Positions 42,977 through 52,262 of a stretch of 64,000 nucleotides of DNA are shown here, piece by piece. Under the pieces are notes generated by a model, which ran no database searches, was not told the origin of the DNA, and was given only the letters and a program-made list of their open reading frames with translations. The stretch's first letter is position 1. Every line of letters starts with the position of its first letter. The stretch is from an uncultured Prevotellaceae bacterium (GTDB lineage Bacteria; Bacteroidota; Bacteroidia; Bacteroidales; Bacteroidaceae), in assembly GCA_900318815.1 (NCBI GenBank), contig ONMA01000027.1, positions 18,037 through 82,036 on the forward strand, read 5' to 3'. The translations under genes were made by a program, and so were the position numbers.

Positions 42977-45900
42977 TTACAAGTTGATTTTCAGACCGGC
43001 GGTGAAGGAACGGCTCTGTGCCAAGTTACCCGTGTCGATGCCCTGATAAAGCACGCCATAGCCTGCCGAGAACTCGGGGTCGCTGCCTAAGTACTTGGTG
43101 AAGGTGAGCAGGTTCTGAGCCTCGGCCCAGACGGTGAGTCCCTGCAGCCAGGTCCATGAGCCGGGCACAGGCACACGATAGGTAAGCGAGAGGGTCTTCA
43201 GCCGGAGGTAGCTGCCATCCTCAATCCAGCGGTCGCTGAAACGGTTGTTGCCCATGGGGTCGCCATAGTTGGCCCGGGGCAGCGAAGCCTGCTGGCCTTC
43301 GTAGCGCCAGCGACCTACCTCGGCCACCTGCTGGTTGTAGAAGTTGCTGCCGGCATTGAGGATGGAACGCTGATAGTTGAACACATCGTTGCCGAGCGAG
43401 TAGTTGAAGCCGACGTTCAGGGTGAACTGCTTCCAGCTGACGGTGGCAAAGAGGTTGCCGTAGATGTCGGGATTGGGGTCGCCGATGACGGTCTTATCAG
43501 CCTCGCTAATCTTGCCGTCGCCGTTCAGGTCGACGAAATGTACGTCGCCAGCCACGAAGTCGTGGCGAATGCCGGCATTATCCTCCATGTAGAGGTAACC
43601 GTTGTTCCCAGCGGCCTTGGCCTCGGCATCGGTAGAGAAGACGCCAGCGGTGCTGTAGCCATAGAACAGGGCCACGGGATTGCCCTCGGAGGTGAGGATG
43701 TTGTCGTCGCCATAGACCGAGGAGGTATAGGAGCCGTCGGGCAGCGTCTTCACCTTGTTCACATAGTGGCCCACGCTGGCCCCCAGCTCCACGTTCCAGT
43801 CCTTGCTCACGACGGGCTTGGCGGTGACGGCAGCCTCAAAGCCCGTGTTCTGCAGCGAACCGCCATTGCTCCAGTAGCGGTTGATACCAGCAATGGGCGT
43901 AGAGAAGGACTTCAGGGTGAGGAGGTTGTCGGTGTTGTGGATGAAATAGTCGAAGCGTACTCCCAAGCGGTTGTTGAGCAGATAGCCCTGCAGCCCCACG
44001 TTCATCTTCTTGGTAGACTCCCACTGGATGTTGTCGTTGCCCACGTTGGTGAGCTGTGTGCCGATGGCGCCGAGGTTATAGCGCACGGTGGAGTAGCTGG
44101 TGCGGGCGGCATAGTTGGAGATGCCGTCGTTGCCGCTGATGTCGAAGCCGGCCTGCAGACGCAGATAGTTGATGGCCGCCTTCTTGGGGAACCAGCTCTC
44201 GTTGGTGAGCACCCAGCCAAGTTGCACGCTGGGGAAGACGGCCCACTTCACGCCGAAGAGCTTGAGCCCGTCGGCATTATCGCCAAAGCGGCTGTTGGCC
44301 TCGCCTAAGAGCGAGAGGGTGGCGAAGTAGCGGTTCATGTAGTTATAGTCGACGTTGCCATACCACTGTATCTGCTTCCACTCGTCATTGGCGCCGTCGA
44401 CCGAATGGAATCCCGACCATCCTAACGAGGGGTTCTTGTCGCTGGTCTCGCCCGTGGCCTGCACGCCCACGTCGTTGGTGTCGTAGGTGAAGGCATTGTA
44501 GCGGCCACCGGCAAAGGCGGTCACGGAGTGAGCGCCCCACTGATGATGCCAGTCGGCCTGCAGCTTGGCCACGATGTTGTTCTCCTTGGCAAACATCGAC
44601 TCGGTCTTGGCATAGACGCGGCCCAGGCCGGGAATGCTGAACGAGGGAACACCCGTGTAAGGACGGAAGTAGCGCTGGGCGTTACGGTCGAGGGTGTAGC
44701 TGAGCATGGCCGTGAAGCTGAGGTCGTCAGTGAGCTGGTAGGTAGGCTCAACGCGCACGTTGAAATAGGTGTTCTCGGCCTTGTTCTTGTTGTCGCCCTC
44801 GCCATAGTTGATGATAGCCAGCGGATTGGCCAGGGAGTAGGAACTGCCCAACTGCGAGAACAGGTCGTCGTAGCCCGAGAGCAGGTCGGAGTAGCCGCCC
44901 TGCCCGTTGTTGAGCAGCGAGTTGTAGACGTAGGGCGAGAGCAACGGGGCCTTGATGAGGGCGAGTGCCGTGGGCGACACCACGGTGCCCTCGGTGAAGT
45001 CGGCAGGCATGCCATTGTCGAACAGCGAGTTGTTGGTGCGGGCAATGGAGATGTCGAACTTCGTCTTGAGGTTATAGAGAATCTTGATGTCGGTGTTGAA
45101 GCGCACGTTCATGCGGTTGAACGAGTTGTCCTTGGCGGCGTACTGGGCATCGACATAGCCCACCGAGAGGTTGTACATGCCGATGTCGTCGCCACCCTGC
45201 ACGTTGATGCTGTAGTTCTGGGTGAGGGCTGTGCGATAGACCTCATCGGTCCAGTCGGTCTCGTTGTGGTAGGTGTGATAATAGTAGGGATTATCGCCAA
45301 GGAAGCGGAAGTCGATGTTCTTCTCCATGATGCCGTCGATGGTGCCGAGCATTTCGGCTGCGTAGGCACGATACTGCGAGGCGTTCATCAGCGTGGGGAG
45401 CTTGGGCAGGAGGGTGACACCGGCCGAGACGTTGGCATCGATACGAGTAGCCATGGAGTGGCCGCGCTTGGTGTCGATGAGCACGACGCCATTGGCACCA
45501 CGGGCACCATAGAGGGCGGTGGCATTCTTCAGCACCGTCACCTTCTCGATGTCGTCGGGCGAGATGTTGGCGAGGATGTTGTTGAACTGTCCGTCGTGGA
45601 GCGAGTAGCGGTCGCGCTGCATGTCCTGCTCAATGCCGTCGATTACGATGAGGGGCTGGGCATCGGCGGTGATGCTGTTCAGGCCGCGGACAAACATAGA
45701 CGCACCGCCATCGAGGGCTGCCGAGTGCATGATGGCACGCACGTCGGCACCTAACTTCTCGCTGATCTCATTGTCGACGGTAACGCCGAAACGGGTGACC
45801 TGAGCCGTAGACTTGGCCGTATAGTCGGTGCCAGTGCCATACATGGGCTGGAAACGGTCGTGCAACATGCTGATGGCAAGGTGCTGCGTGGAGTCGCCCG

Positions 45901-46285
45901 CCACGATGGGCACCTGCTGCGACATGTAATCGGTGGCAAAGACATAGAGTGCCGTAGCAAACACGGGCACCTTGATGACAAACGTGCCGTCTTCTTCGGT
46001 CATGGCCGTGTAGCGAATGTTGCCTAATGCCTGCAGCTGAATGCCGGCCAGCGGCTTCTTGGTGGCCTGGTCGGTAACGAGACCCCTGAGCGTCACCGTG
46101 GGATAACTGACCTGGACAGCCTTGCGCTGCGGTTGCTTGATGGCGGTCTCTACCTCTTCGGCCTCATCGTCATCTTCGCTCTGAGCCAGGCCAGGCATGG
46201 AGCAGAAACCGAAAGCCAGCGCGCAGAACAGGAGTCTCCGACCCGCTGTCTGCCAAAGATTAAATATGGTGCTCTTCATTTTCAT
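42977..46285 (-). CDS. SusC/RagA-family TonB-dependent outer-membrane transporter (second pair)
   Basis: 1102 residues. Signal peptide ending PGLAQ (about 35), an acidic Glu-rich linker, a carboxypeptidase-regulatory-like domain (TLRGLVTDQATKKPLAGIQL to about 145), then the plug with VTVLKNATALYGARGANGVVLIDTKRG (named by its core LYGARGANGV) and a 22-strand-type barrel. It moves the ligand captured by SusD across the outer membrane using TonB energy. Its ATG overlaps the stop of the fasciclin gene upstream (ATGA), so the two are translationally coupled. Confidence 0.92.
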   Translation of the reverse strand: MKMKSTIFNLWQTAGRRLLFCALAFGFCSMPGLAQSEDDDEAEEVETAIKQPQRKAVQVSYPTVTLRGLVTDQATKKPLAGIQLQALGNIRYTAMTEEDGTFVIKVPVFATALYVFATDYMSQQVPIVAGDSTQHLAISMLHDRFQPMYGTGTDYTAKSTAQVTRFGVTVDNEISEKLGADVRAIMHSAALDGGASMFVRGLNSITADAQPLIVIDGIEQDMQRDRYSLHDGQFNNILANISPDDIEKVTVLKNATALYGARGANGVVLIDTKRGHSMATRIDANVSAGVTLLPKLPTLMNASQYRAYAAEMLGTIDGIMEKNIDFRFLGDNPYYYHTYHNETDWTDEVYRTALTQNYSINVQGGDDIGMYNLSVGYVDAQYAAKDNSFNRMNVRFNTDIKILYNLKTKFDISIARTNNSLFDNGMPADFTEGTVVSPTALALIKAPLLSPYVYNSLLNNGQGGYSDLLSGYDDLFSQLGSSYSLANPLAIINYGEGDNKNKAENTYFNVRVEPTYQLTDDLSFTAMLSYTLDRNAQRYFRPYTGVPSFSIPGLGRVYAKTESMFAKENNIVAKLQADWHHQWGAHSVTAFAGGRYNAFTYDTNDVGVQATGETSDKNPSLGWSGFHSVDGANDEWKQIQWYGNVDYNYMNRYFATLSLLGEANSRFGDNADGLKLFGVKWAVFPSVQLGWVLTNESWFPKKAAINYLRLQAGFDISGNDGISNYAARTSYSTVRYNLGAIGTQLTNVGNDNIQWESTKKMNVGLQGYLLNNRLGVRFDYFIHNTDNLLTLKSFSTPIAGINRYWSNGGSLQNTGFEAAVTAKPVVSKDWNVELGASVGHYVNKVKTLPDGSYTSSVYGDDNILTSEGNPVALFYGYSTAGVFSTDAEAKAAGNNGYLYMEDNAGIRHDFVAGDVHFVDLNGDGKISEADKTVIGDPNPDIYGNLFATVSWKQFTLNVGFNYSLGNDVFNYQRSILNAGSNFYNQQVAEVGRWRYEGQQASLPRANYGDPMGNNRFSDRWIEDGSYLRLKTLSLTYRVPVPGSWTWLQGLTVWAEAQNLLTFTKYLGSDPEFSAGYGVLYQGIDTGNLAQSRSFTAGLKINL

Positions 46286-48048
46286 TTATTTTTTGCTACG
46301 AATTCTTCGTACTCCACGGGTCGCAAGATGATGGCTGCAATACGCAGGTCGCGCGTATAGGTGGCCAGCTGCTGCTTGTTGAAGACGTTGATAGGCGAAG
46401 TGATGCGGATATTGGGACAGTATTCATCGCCGAGTCCACTATAGGACACGGGGAAGGTGAAACGTCCGATGAACACGGTGTCGGCCACCTGCGGGTCGTT
46501 GTAGAAGGCGGTGGTGGCATCGACCTTGGTGGGCAGCTTGGGAAGCGTGCCACCCGAGAGCAGGCTGTCGGCGTAAGCCTTGGAGAAATAATAGGTGTCG
46601 AGGCTGCCGTTGGCCTTGCAATAGCTGAGCTGGAAGTTCAGCATGTTGGGGCGGTCGTCGTTGCCAAACTGACGCCATGCCGACGGCATGAAGACCACGT
46701 AGAAATTATAGGTGGCCGACTTGACATTGGGCAGGGTGAAGAAGGCATCGGGCTTGGCGTTGGCACTGCTGGGCTCTAACCAGACATAACGGAAGTTGGT
46801 CTCGCCTGCCATGTCGGGGCCGAAGACCGTCTGCAGGAGCGAGTCGGGCACCGATTCGATATGCCCTGAGCAGGAGAAGGCGTTGGCCAGGTTGGGACGC
46901 GGGTTGACGTTGATCACGGGGTTGTAGGTCTCCCAGGGATAGAAGGCTAAACTGTCGACAAAGCGGGCATAGCCGTTGCTGAGTTCGTAGGGCTGGCCCA
47001 CAAGATACTTGCTGATGATGTCGGCGGGGTTGGAGAGCTTGGTGCGCGTGGTGCTGCGCAGCGTGTCGGTGTTGATTCCCTTGCCCACGACCCACTCGTT
47101 GTAGGCATCGTTGTTGCTGAAGATGAGGTTGCGAACGATGGCACGGCGCGTCAGCGAGTCGGACAGATGGGCAGCGTTGACCTCAACATATTTGGTATTG
47201 GTACCCGAGGCCGTGGTAAACACCTCCGGAGCCTGCACCGTGGTCTTGCTGATGAAGTTGTAGAAAGGCTTCACGTGGTCATACATCTTCTGGTAAGCAG
47301 CATCAAGAGGCATGACAAACGTGTAGGTGCTGTCCTCGTTGTCGAGACGGGCGTTCAGCGCACCCATCAGCGAGTTGCTGATGACAAGCACCGAGTCGAG
47401 ATAGGTCTGCACGCCATCGACCATCGGACCCTTCACGCTCTCGTCGCTCAGGGTGGTGTCGTTGTACTGCATGAAATAGTCGCGCAGCAGGCTGATGCCG
47501 TCGGCCATGTTGAGGTACTCGAACAGGTTGGGATAGAACCTGGCTACCCCGTCGAGGAGGTGCATCACACCGTTGCTGCCGGGCTGGTTGGGCTGGGCCA
47601 CTGCAATATGGCCAAAAGTATAGGTGCCATTGCCCGTAAAGGTGAACGACTTGTCATTGAGCGTGTGGATGCGCTCATCGATACTGCCCGTGGCTACATG
47701 GGTGTACTCGGCCACGTGGTTCTTCACAAACTGCTGCAACAGCAGCGAGTCGCTCAGCTGCTGATAGGCAGCGGCATCGTAGGAGCCGTTGAGCGGTGCC
47801 CAGACGGTGTAGGCCCTCGGCTCGGAGAGTTTGGACTCAAAGCCCGTGCGCTTCACCAGAGCGGCAAAGTCAGACAGCTGCGCATTCTGCGAGATGTTAT
47901 CCCACAGCGTCAGGTTGCCCGCTGGCAACTGGTCGACGGGCGTCTCGTTGTAGTCGCTGAAGTCGGAACAGCCGGAAAGTGCTGCGACAAAGCCGCAGCC
48001 TACAAGAAAGGCGGCAACCTTTAGTTTATTCATATACTTATTATTCAT
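46282..48048 (-). CDS. Fasciclin-domain lipoprotein (third, 588 residues)
   Basis: Lipobox VAALSG/C (Cys at about 27). Two FAS1-type units: the first with YTVWAPLNGSYD, FVKNHVAEYTH and NGVMHLLDGVARF (about 60-165); the second begins YTFVMPLDAAYQKMYDHV (about 240). The C-terminal ~250 residues are beta-rich with no recognised domain. FAS1 domains mediate adhesion or ligand binding. Its signal peptide is almost identical to that of the SusD at 40934, and it overlaps the SusC gene by 4 bases. Confidence 0.82.
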   Translation of the reverse strand: MNNKYMNKLKVAAFLVGCGFVAALSGCSDFSDYNETPVDQLPAGNLTLWDNISQNAQLSDFAALVKRTGFESKLSEPRAYTVWAPLNGSYDAAAYQQLSDSLLLQQFVKNHVAEYTHVATGSIDERIHTLNDKSFTFTGNGTYTFGHIAVAQPNQPGSNGVMHLLDGVARFYPNLFEYLNMADGISLLRDYFMQYNDTTLSDESVKGPMVDGVQTYLDSVLVISNSLMGALNARLDNEDSTYTFVMPLDAAYQKMYDHVKPFYNFISKTTVQAPEVFTTASGTNTKYVEVNAAHLSDSLTRRAIVRNLIFSNNDAYNEWVVGKGINTDTLRSTTRTKLSNPADIISKYLVGQPYELSNGYARFVDSLAFYPWETYNPVINVNPRPNLANAFSCSGHIESVPDSLLQTVFGPDMAGETNFRYVWLEPSSANAKPDAFFTLPNVKSATYNFYVVFMPSAWRQFGNDDRPNMLNFQLSYCKANGSLDTYYFSKAYADSLLSGGTLPKLPTKVDATTAFYNDPQVADTVFIGRFTFPVSYSGLGDEYCPNIRITSPINVFNKQQLATYTRDLRIAAIILRPVEYEEFVAKNK

Positions 48049-48068
48049 AATTAAATCTCTTTCTTAAG

Positions 48069-48172
48069 GCCTCCCCAAGCCCCTCCAAAGGAGGGGATGT
48101 TTGGTTTGGGCGGGCTTTTTGTTTTTTTTATCTATCTTAGCATCCCTCCCTTTGGGAGGGCTTGGGTGGGCT
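48069..48172. repeat. Two family B repeats between fasciclin genes
   Basis: GCCTCCCCAAGCCCCTCCAA..GGAGGGGATGTTTGG at 48069-48105 and CATCCCTCCCTTTGGGAGGG..TTGGGTGGGCT at 48141-48172; the latter touches the stop of the next gene. Confidence 0.8.
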
Positions 48173-50342
48173 AGAACCAGTCTTCCGAGTAGGTATCGTT
48201 ATCTACTACATCGACGGGAACGAACTCTACGTAGTCGAGCTGCCACTTCAGGTCGCTCTCATCGCTGATGACGTTCTTGATGCGGAACCAACGCTCCTCG
48301 CTCTGCTTGATGGTCATGCGACCCATGATCTTGCGCAGGCTATTGTTGCCCGTGCTGGTGTAACGCTGGTTGCGGGTGGTGTTATCGCCCACCTGACCAG
48401 CACCCACATCGTTGTTCTCGGCATGGTCGGCATAACTGTAAAGACCGCGCATGTAGCCACGGTTACGCATAGCGGCATCGGTGGCAATGCCCTGGTCGTC
48501 CTCTTCCGTATAGTTGGTCCAGCCAATGCGGGGGTCGGTAATGGGCACACGCACGTCGAGGGGAATGTCGAGGGCCATCATCGAACCCTGACTCGACGAG
48601 TTACCCATGTAGAACTGCATCATGCCGCCATGACTCATGGGGGTATAGAAGATGCGGAACTCGTAGGTATTGGTGGGCAGGGGCGGCATCTTCACAGCCA
48701 GGTCGTAGTTGCCCCAGCCCTGGAAGGTGTTGCTCTGCCAGGCATTGTAGGCACCAATGACATTGTAGCGCAGACGGTTCTCCGTGGTGTAGCTGCGCAC
48801 GCCATCGAAGAAAGTGCGTCCGTCGTCGAACTGCGGGAAGGCAATACGCGAGCCGCTGCCGCCGCCGTTCCATCCCTGCACCGTAGCAATAGAAGCCATG
48901 CGGAAGCCGTTGTTGATGAACTCGGGCAGGAAGGTGGTGGTGTCGAAGCGCATACGTTCGTGGAGCACACCCTTGGGCACCCACTCGTCGTAGATGAGCA
49001 TGTCCTGGAGCTTATGGATATAGCCGTTGAGCGAGGCAATGTTGGTATTGGTATCGGCCGTGTCGTCGATGCTGCGCTTGATGCGCACGCCCTCGCGCTG
49101 CACACTGTGCATGCTGCCCATCGTGCCCACCTCGTCGGTCAGGGAGTTGAAGGTGACATAGCGGTTGATGTAGAGGGCCTTGACCGCTGCCGACGACGAC
49201 TTCACGTTGCCACGGGGCTGCCAGATCTTCAGCAGCGTGTTGGGCAGCATGGTCTCGTAGTAGTCGTAGGGGGCACAGCCATTCACGTAGTTCCAGTACT
49301 TATTGCTGCTGGTGTACTCATAGACCAGCTGGTCCTCGGGCATGCCAGCATAGAGCAGGTGATAGGCCACGAACATGTTGAGGGCGTTGAAGCGGTTGGT
49401 GTAGTCGTCGCCCGTACTGATGGCAATGCCTTTCTCGGCGGGATAGTCGTACCAGTCGGCAGCACCGCCATAGACGCGGTTGGCATAGTCGATAAGGTCG
49501 TCCAAGCTGTTGATGCCATTCCTGGCCAGCACGTCGTTGGGCTCGGCAAAGACGGTGTACATAATCTTGCACTCCGTGGGTGCAAAGAGGTCGCTCTTGG
49601 CATTGTCGGTGTCCTTGTGGTCGTAGGTGGAAGGATCGGGATAGACCACATCCTTCTTGGTACGGGCTATCGAGTCGGCCAGTCCCGTGAGCTTCAGGGC
49701 CTGCACGAAGATGCTGAACTCGTCGATGCGCTCCATGTCCTCGACCAGCACGCGGTTGCTGCGAGGCACCACATGGTCGATGACGTGGACAACGCCGTTG
49801 GTCACTAAGCTATCCGGCTCGATGATGACGGCCTCCTTGTTGAGCGTGACGCGACCGATGGAGTCGATGGAACCGCTGGTATTGATGGGACGCCCCAGCA
49901 TGGTGGGGATAGTAATGCCGCCGCCACCCATCTCGATGGTGTTGTAGACCGTGTTATACACCAAGTGATACTTCACGATGTCGCTGCAAAGGCTGTCGGT
50001 GAGTCCTTCCAAGGACTCCTCGGTCATGCCATTGTGCGGAATCATAGACTCGGTGTCGTTGTAGAGCTGGCTGATGTACTTGCTCACGGCATCGTTCGTA
50101 GGAACGAAGCAGGTGTACTGACCGTAGGCCGAGAGGTTGCGGTCGAGTCCCACGCGATTCAGGATATAATAGAAAGAGGACAGCTCACTCTTGCGCGTAA
50201 TGTAGTCGTAGGCCGTCTCACCCGTCGAGGTGTACAGGTCGGACTCGTCGGGCTCTGGGTTACAGGCAGTGGCCAGTCCCATCAGGCACATCGCCCAACA
50301 GCCACCCCCCAGCACCTTTATAAGATTCTTCTTCATAATCAT
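48171..50342 (-). CDS. Fasciclin-domain lipoprotein (second, 723 residues)
   Basis: Signal peptide with lipobox GLATA/C (Cys at about 27); MIM or a second Met two codons later may start it. FAS1 unit one has YTCFVPTNDAVSKYI (about 75) and NGVVHVIDHVVPRS (about 180). A second degenerate unit starts YTVFAEPNDVLARNG. The C-terminal half (about 440-723) is beta-rich with AYNAWQSNTFQGWGNYDLAVKMPPLPTNTYEFRIFY-like strands resembling a carbohydrate-binding-type sandwich; not identified. Located after SusD1 in the operon. Confidence 0.82.
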   Translation of the reverse strand: MIMKKNLIKVLGGGCWAMCLMGLATACNPEPDESDLYTSTGETAYDYITRKSELSSFYYILNRVGLDRNLSAYGQYTCFVPTNDAVSKYISQLYNDTESMIPHNGMTEESLEGLTDSLCSDIVKYHLVYNTVYNTIEMGGGGITIPTMLGRPINTSGSIDSIGRVTLNKEAVIIEPDSLVTNGVVHVIDHVVPRSNRVLVEDMERIDEFSIFVQALKLTGLADSIARTKKDVVYPDPSTYDHKDTDNAKSDLFAPTECKIMYTVFAEPNDVLARNGINSLDDLIDYANRVYGGAADWYDYPAEKGIAISTGDDYTNRFNALNMFVAYHLLYAGMPEDQLVYEYTSSNKYWNYVNGCAPYDYYETMLPNTLLKIWQPRGNVKSSSAAVKALYINRYVTFNSLTDEVGTMGSMHSVQREGVRIKRSIDDTADTNTNIASLNGYIHKLQDMLIYDEWVPKGVLHERMRFDTTTFLPEFINNGFRMASIATVQGWNGGGSGSRIAFPQFDDGRTFFDGVRSYTTENRLRYNVIGAYNAWQSNTFQGWGNYDLAVKMPPLPTNTYEFRIFYTPMSHGGMMQFYMGNSSSQGSMMALDIPLDVRVPITDPRIGWTNYTEEDDQGIATDAAMRNRGYMRGLYSYADHAENNDVGAGQVGDNTTRNQRYTSTGNNSLRKIMGRMTIKQSEERWFRIKNVISDESDLKWQLDYVEFVPVDVVDNDTYSEDWF

Positions 50343-50364
50343 TTCACTTCTGTTTTAATATAAG

Positions 50365-50404
50365 CGGTAGCAAATTTTTCACTCTTCACTATTCACTCTT
50401 CACT
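50365..50404 (-). repeat. Family A repeat, SusD-fasciclin gap
   Basis: AGCGGTAGCAAATTTTTC followed by ACTCTTC heptamers, filling the 64-base intercistronic gap. Confidence 0.8.
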
Positions 50405-50406
50405 AT

Positions 50407-52203
50407 TTAGTATGATTTCTCAAAATCGCTCATAGACTTGTAAACGGGATTCTGCCTAAGCAACGGACACACGATGATGTCGCTGTTGGGAACAGGCAAG
50501 TAGAGATAGGCCTCGTTTTGCATCTTAGCAGCCACGGCAGTACCGTCGGCACCACGGCTGCGCACCATGAGTGCCTTCATGTCGGCTGAGATGGTTCCCA
50601 AGCTATTCGTCTCATTCAGGTCGACCAACAATTTGTCGTACTTGGCTGCATCGTAGTCGACATGGCGGTAGCTGTAGCGAAGCAGGTCGTACCAGCGCTT
50701 GCCCTGGAAACAAAGCTCGCGCAGACGCTCCTGCATGACGAGCAGCTCCATCTGCTCCTTAGAGATAGTGGTCTTATAGCCTGCCCATGTCATGGAGTCG
50801 GTCAGGTTGTCGGCATGCAGCGAACGGGTGTTCACGGCCTGCACCAGCGTGAAGGGCACGCGAAGCAGCTCTTCCTTCTCGGCAACGGCAAGCGATGTGT
50901 CCACCTGCTGCACCAGTGCCTCGGCCTTCATCAGCATCACGTCGGTGAGACTGTAGACGATGTAGTTGCGGTCGAGCGAGCCATAGTTGATGCTGGTCTC
51001 ACGCGCCTGGGCGGTCTTGGCCACGACGGCATTCTGCGAAATCATCTTGCGGATGTTCAGGTTGCCATCGCCGGGCACGCCATAGCAGGCAGCATAGTAA
51101 CGCAAGTCATTGCTCGAGAACACCTGGCTCACCTGCACGTTCTGCACCTTAGAGGCGGCATTGCCGAAGATGGTACCAGCCTTCAGGAAACCCTCGGAAG
51201 AGCTGTTGCTGCCATACTTGAAGTAATACTGGCACACCGACAGGTTGCTGCGCGACTGGAGTTCGAAGATGCTCTCCTCTGCATTCTGGCTGACGAACAG
51301 GCTGGAATAGACCTGATTGGCATCGGCCAAAGGATATTCCTTCTCGGCCACCTCGCTGCGTCCCTTTACATGCTGCGACTTCTTCGAGTTGATGACGAGG
51401 TCGCAATAGTCCACACAACGCTGGTAGTCGCTGGCATTATGGGTCATCGAGGCACGCCACAAGTAGATGTCGGCCAGCAGGGCATTGATGCCGTCGTTGG
51501 TGAGCCATCCCACACGCTGCCACTCACTCGTAGAGAAGCCACGGGCCTGAACGGCATTCTTCGAGGCTTCCTCCAGGTCAGCGATACACTGCTCCAACAC
51601 GTAGGCGGGCGATGACTGCGGCACCTGCATATTCTGACTGCTGTTCATGTAAGCCTCGGTGATGTAAGGCACGTCGCGATAGTTGCGCACCAAGTAGAAG
51701 TAGCACAGCGCACGCAGGGCGAGCATCTGCGAACGGTCGGTCTGATAGTCGCCCTCGGTATAGTTCGGGTCGATGTTCCTGACCTCACCGGCACGATCCA
51801 GCACGATGTTACAACGGTTGATGACGGCATAGATGGCCGCCCAACTGGCAAAGGTATTGGTGGTCTGCATGTTCACGGCAGCCATCTCGTTGAGGGCGTC
51901 GTAGGTGGCCGTACCCGCAGGCGAGTTGGCCAGCACGATCTCGTCGGAACGGAAGTCGCCCCACACAATGAACCGTGCAATAGCATCGTTGGAGGCCATG
52001 GCCATATAGGCGGCATTCACCATCGACGACACGTCGCTCTTGGTCTGCCAGAAGTCCTCGTCCACCGTCTTGTCGTCGGGCAGGATGATGGTGTCCATAC
52101 AGGAGCCGAGGAACAAGGTGGAGAGGGAGAGAAGCATCACGCAGGAAGCTCTCCTCACCAAGTTCTTTACCTTCTTATATATATATGTCTTATTCATATT
52201 CAT
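50407..52203 (-). CDS. SusD/RagB-family nutrient-binding lipoprotein (first pair)
   Basis: 598 residues. Lipobox LFLGS/C (Cys at about 35). Typical segments: TVDEDFWQTKSDVSSMVNAAYMAM near the start, LRALCYFYLVRNYRDVPYITEAY near 165 and ELCFQGKRWYDLLRYSYRH near 525. Partner of the SusC at 52263-55679. The ligand is unknown; the operon shows no glycoside hydrolase to suggest one. Confidence 0.92.
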   Translation of the reverse strand: MNMNKTYIYKKVKNLVRRASCVMLLSLSTLFLGSCMDTIILPDDKTVDEDFWQTKSDVSSMVNAAYMAMASNDAIARFIVWGDFRSDEIVLANSPAGTATYDALNEMAAVNMQTTNTFASWAAIYAVINRCNIVLDRAGEVRNIDPNYTEGDYQTDRSQMLALRALCYFYLVRNYRDVPYITEAYMNSSQNMQVPQSSPAYVLEQCIADLEEASKNAVQARGFSTSEWQRVGWLTNDGINALLADIYLWRASMTHNASDYQRCVDYCDLVINSKKSQHVKGRSEVAEKEYPLADANQVYSSLFVSQNAEESIFELQSRSNLSVCQYYFKYGSNSSSEGFLKAGTIFGNAASKVQNVQVSQVFSSNDLRYYAACYGVPGDGNLNIRKMISQNAVVAKTAQARETSINYGSLDRNYIVYSLTDVMLMKAEALVQQVDTSLAVAEKEELLRVPFTLVQAVNTRSLHADNLTDSMTWAGYKTTISKEQMELLVMQERLRELCFQGKRWYDLLRYSYRHVDYDAAKYDKLLVDLNETNSLGTISADMKALMVRSRGADGTAVAAKMQNEAYLYLPVPNSDIIVCPLLRQNPVYKSMSDFEKSY

Positions 52204-52221
52204 TATGGTCTTTAATTATAA

Positions 52222-52262
52222 AGCAAATTCTTCACTCTTCACTCTACACTCTTCACTATTCA
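52222..52262 (-). repeat. Family A repeat, SusC-SusD gap
   Basis: AGCAAATTC followed by TTCACTC-type heptamers up to the SusC stop codon. Confidence 0.75.
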
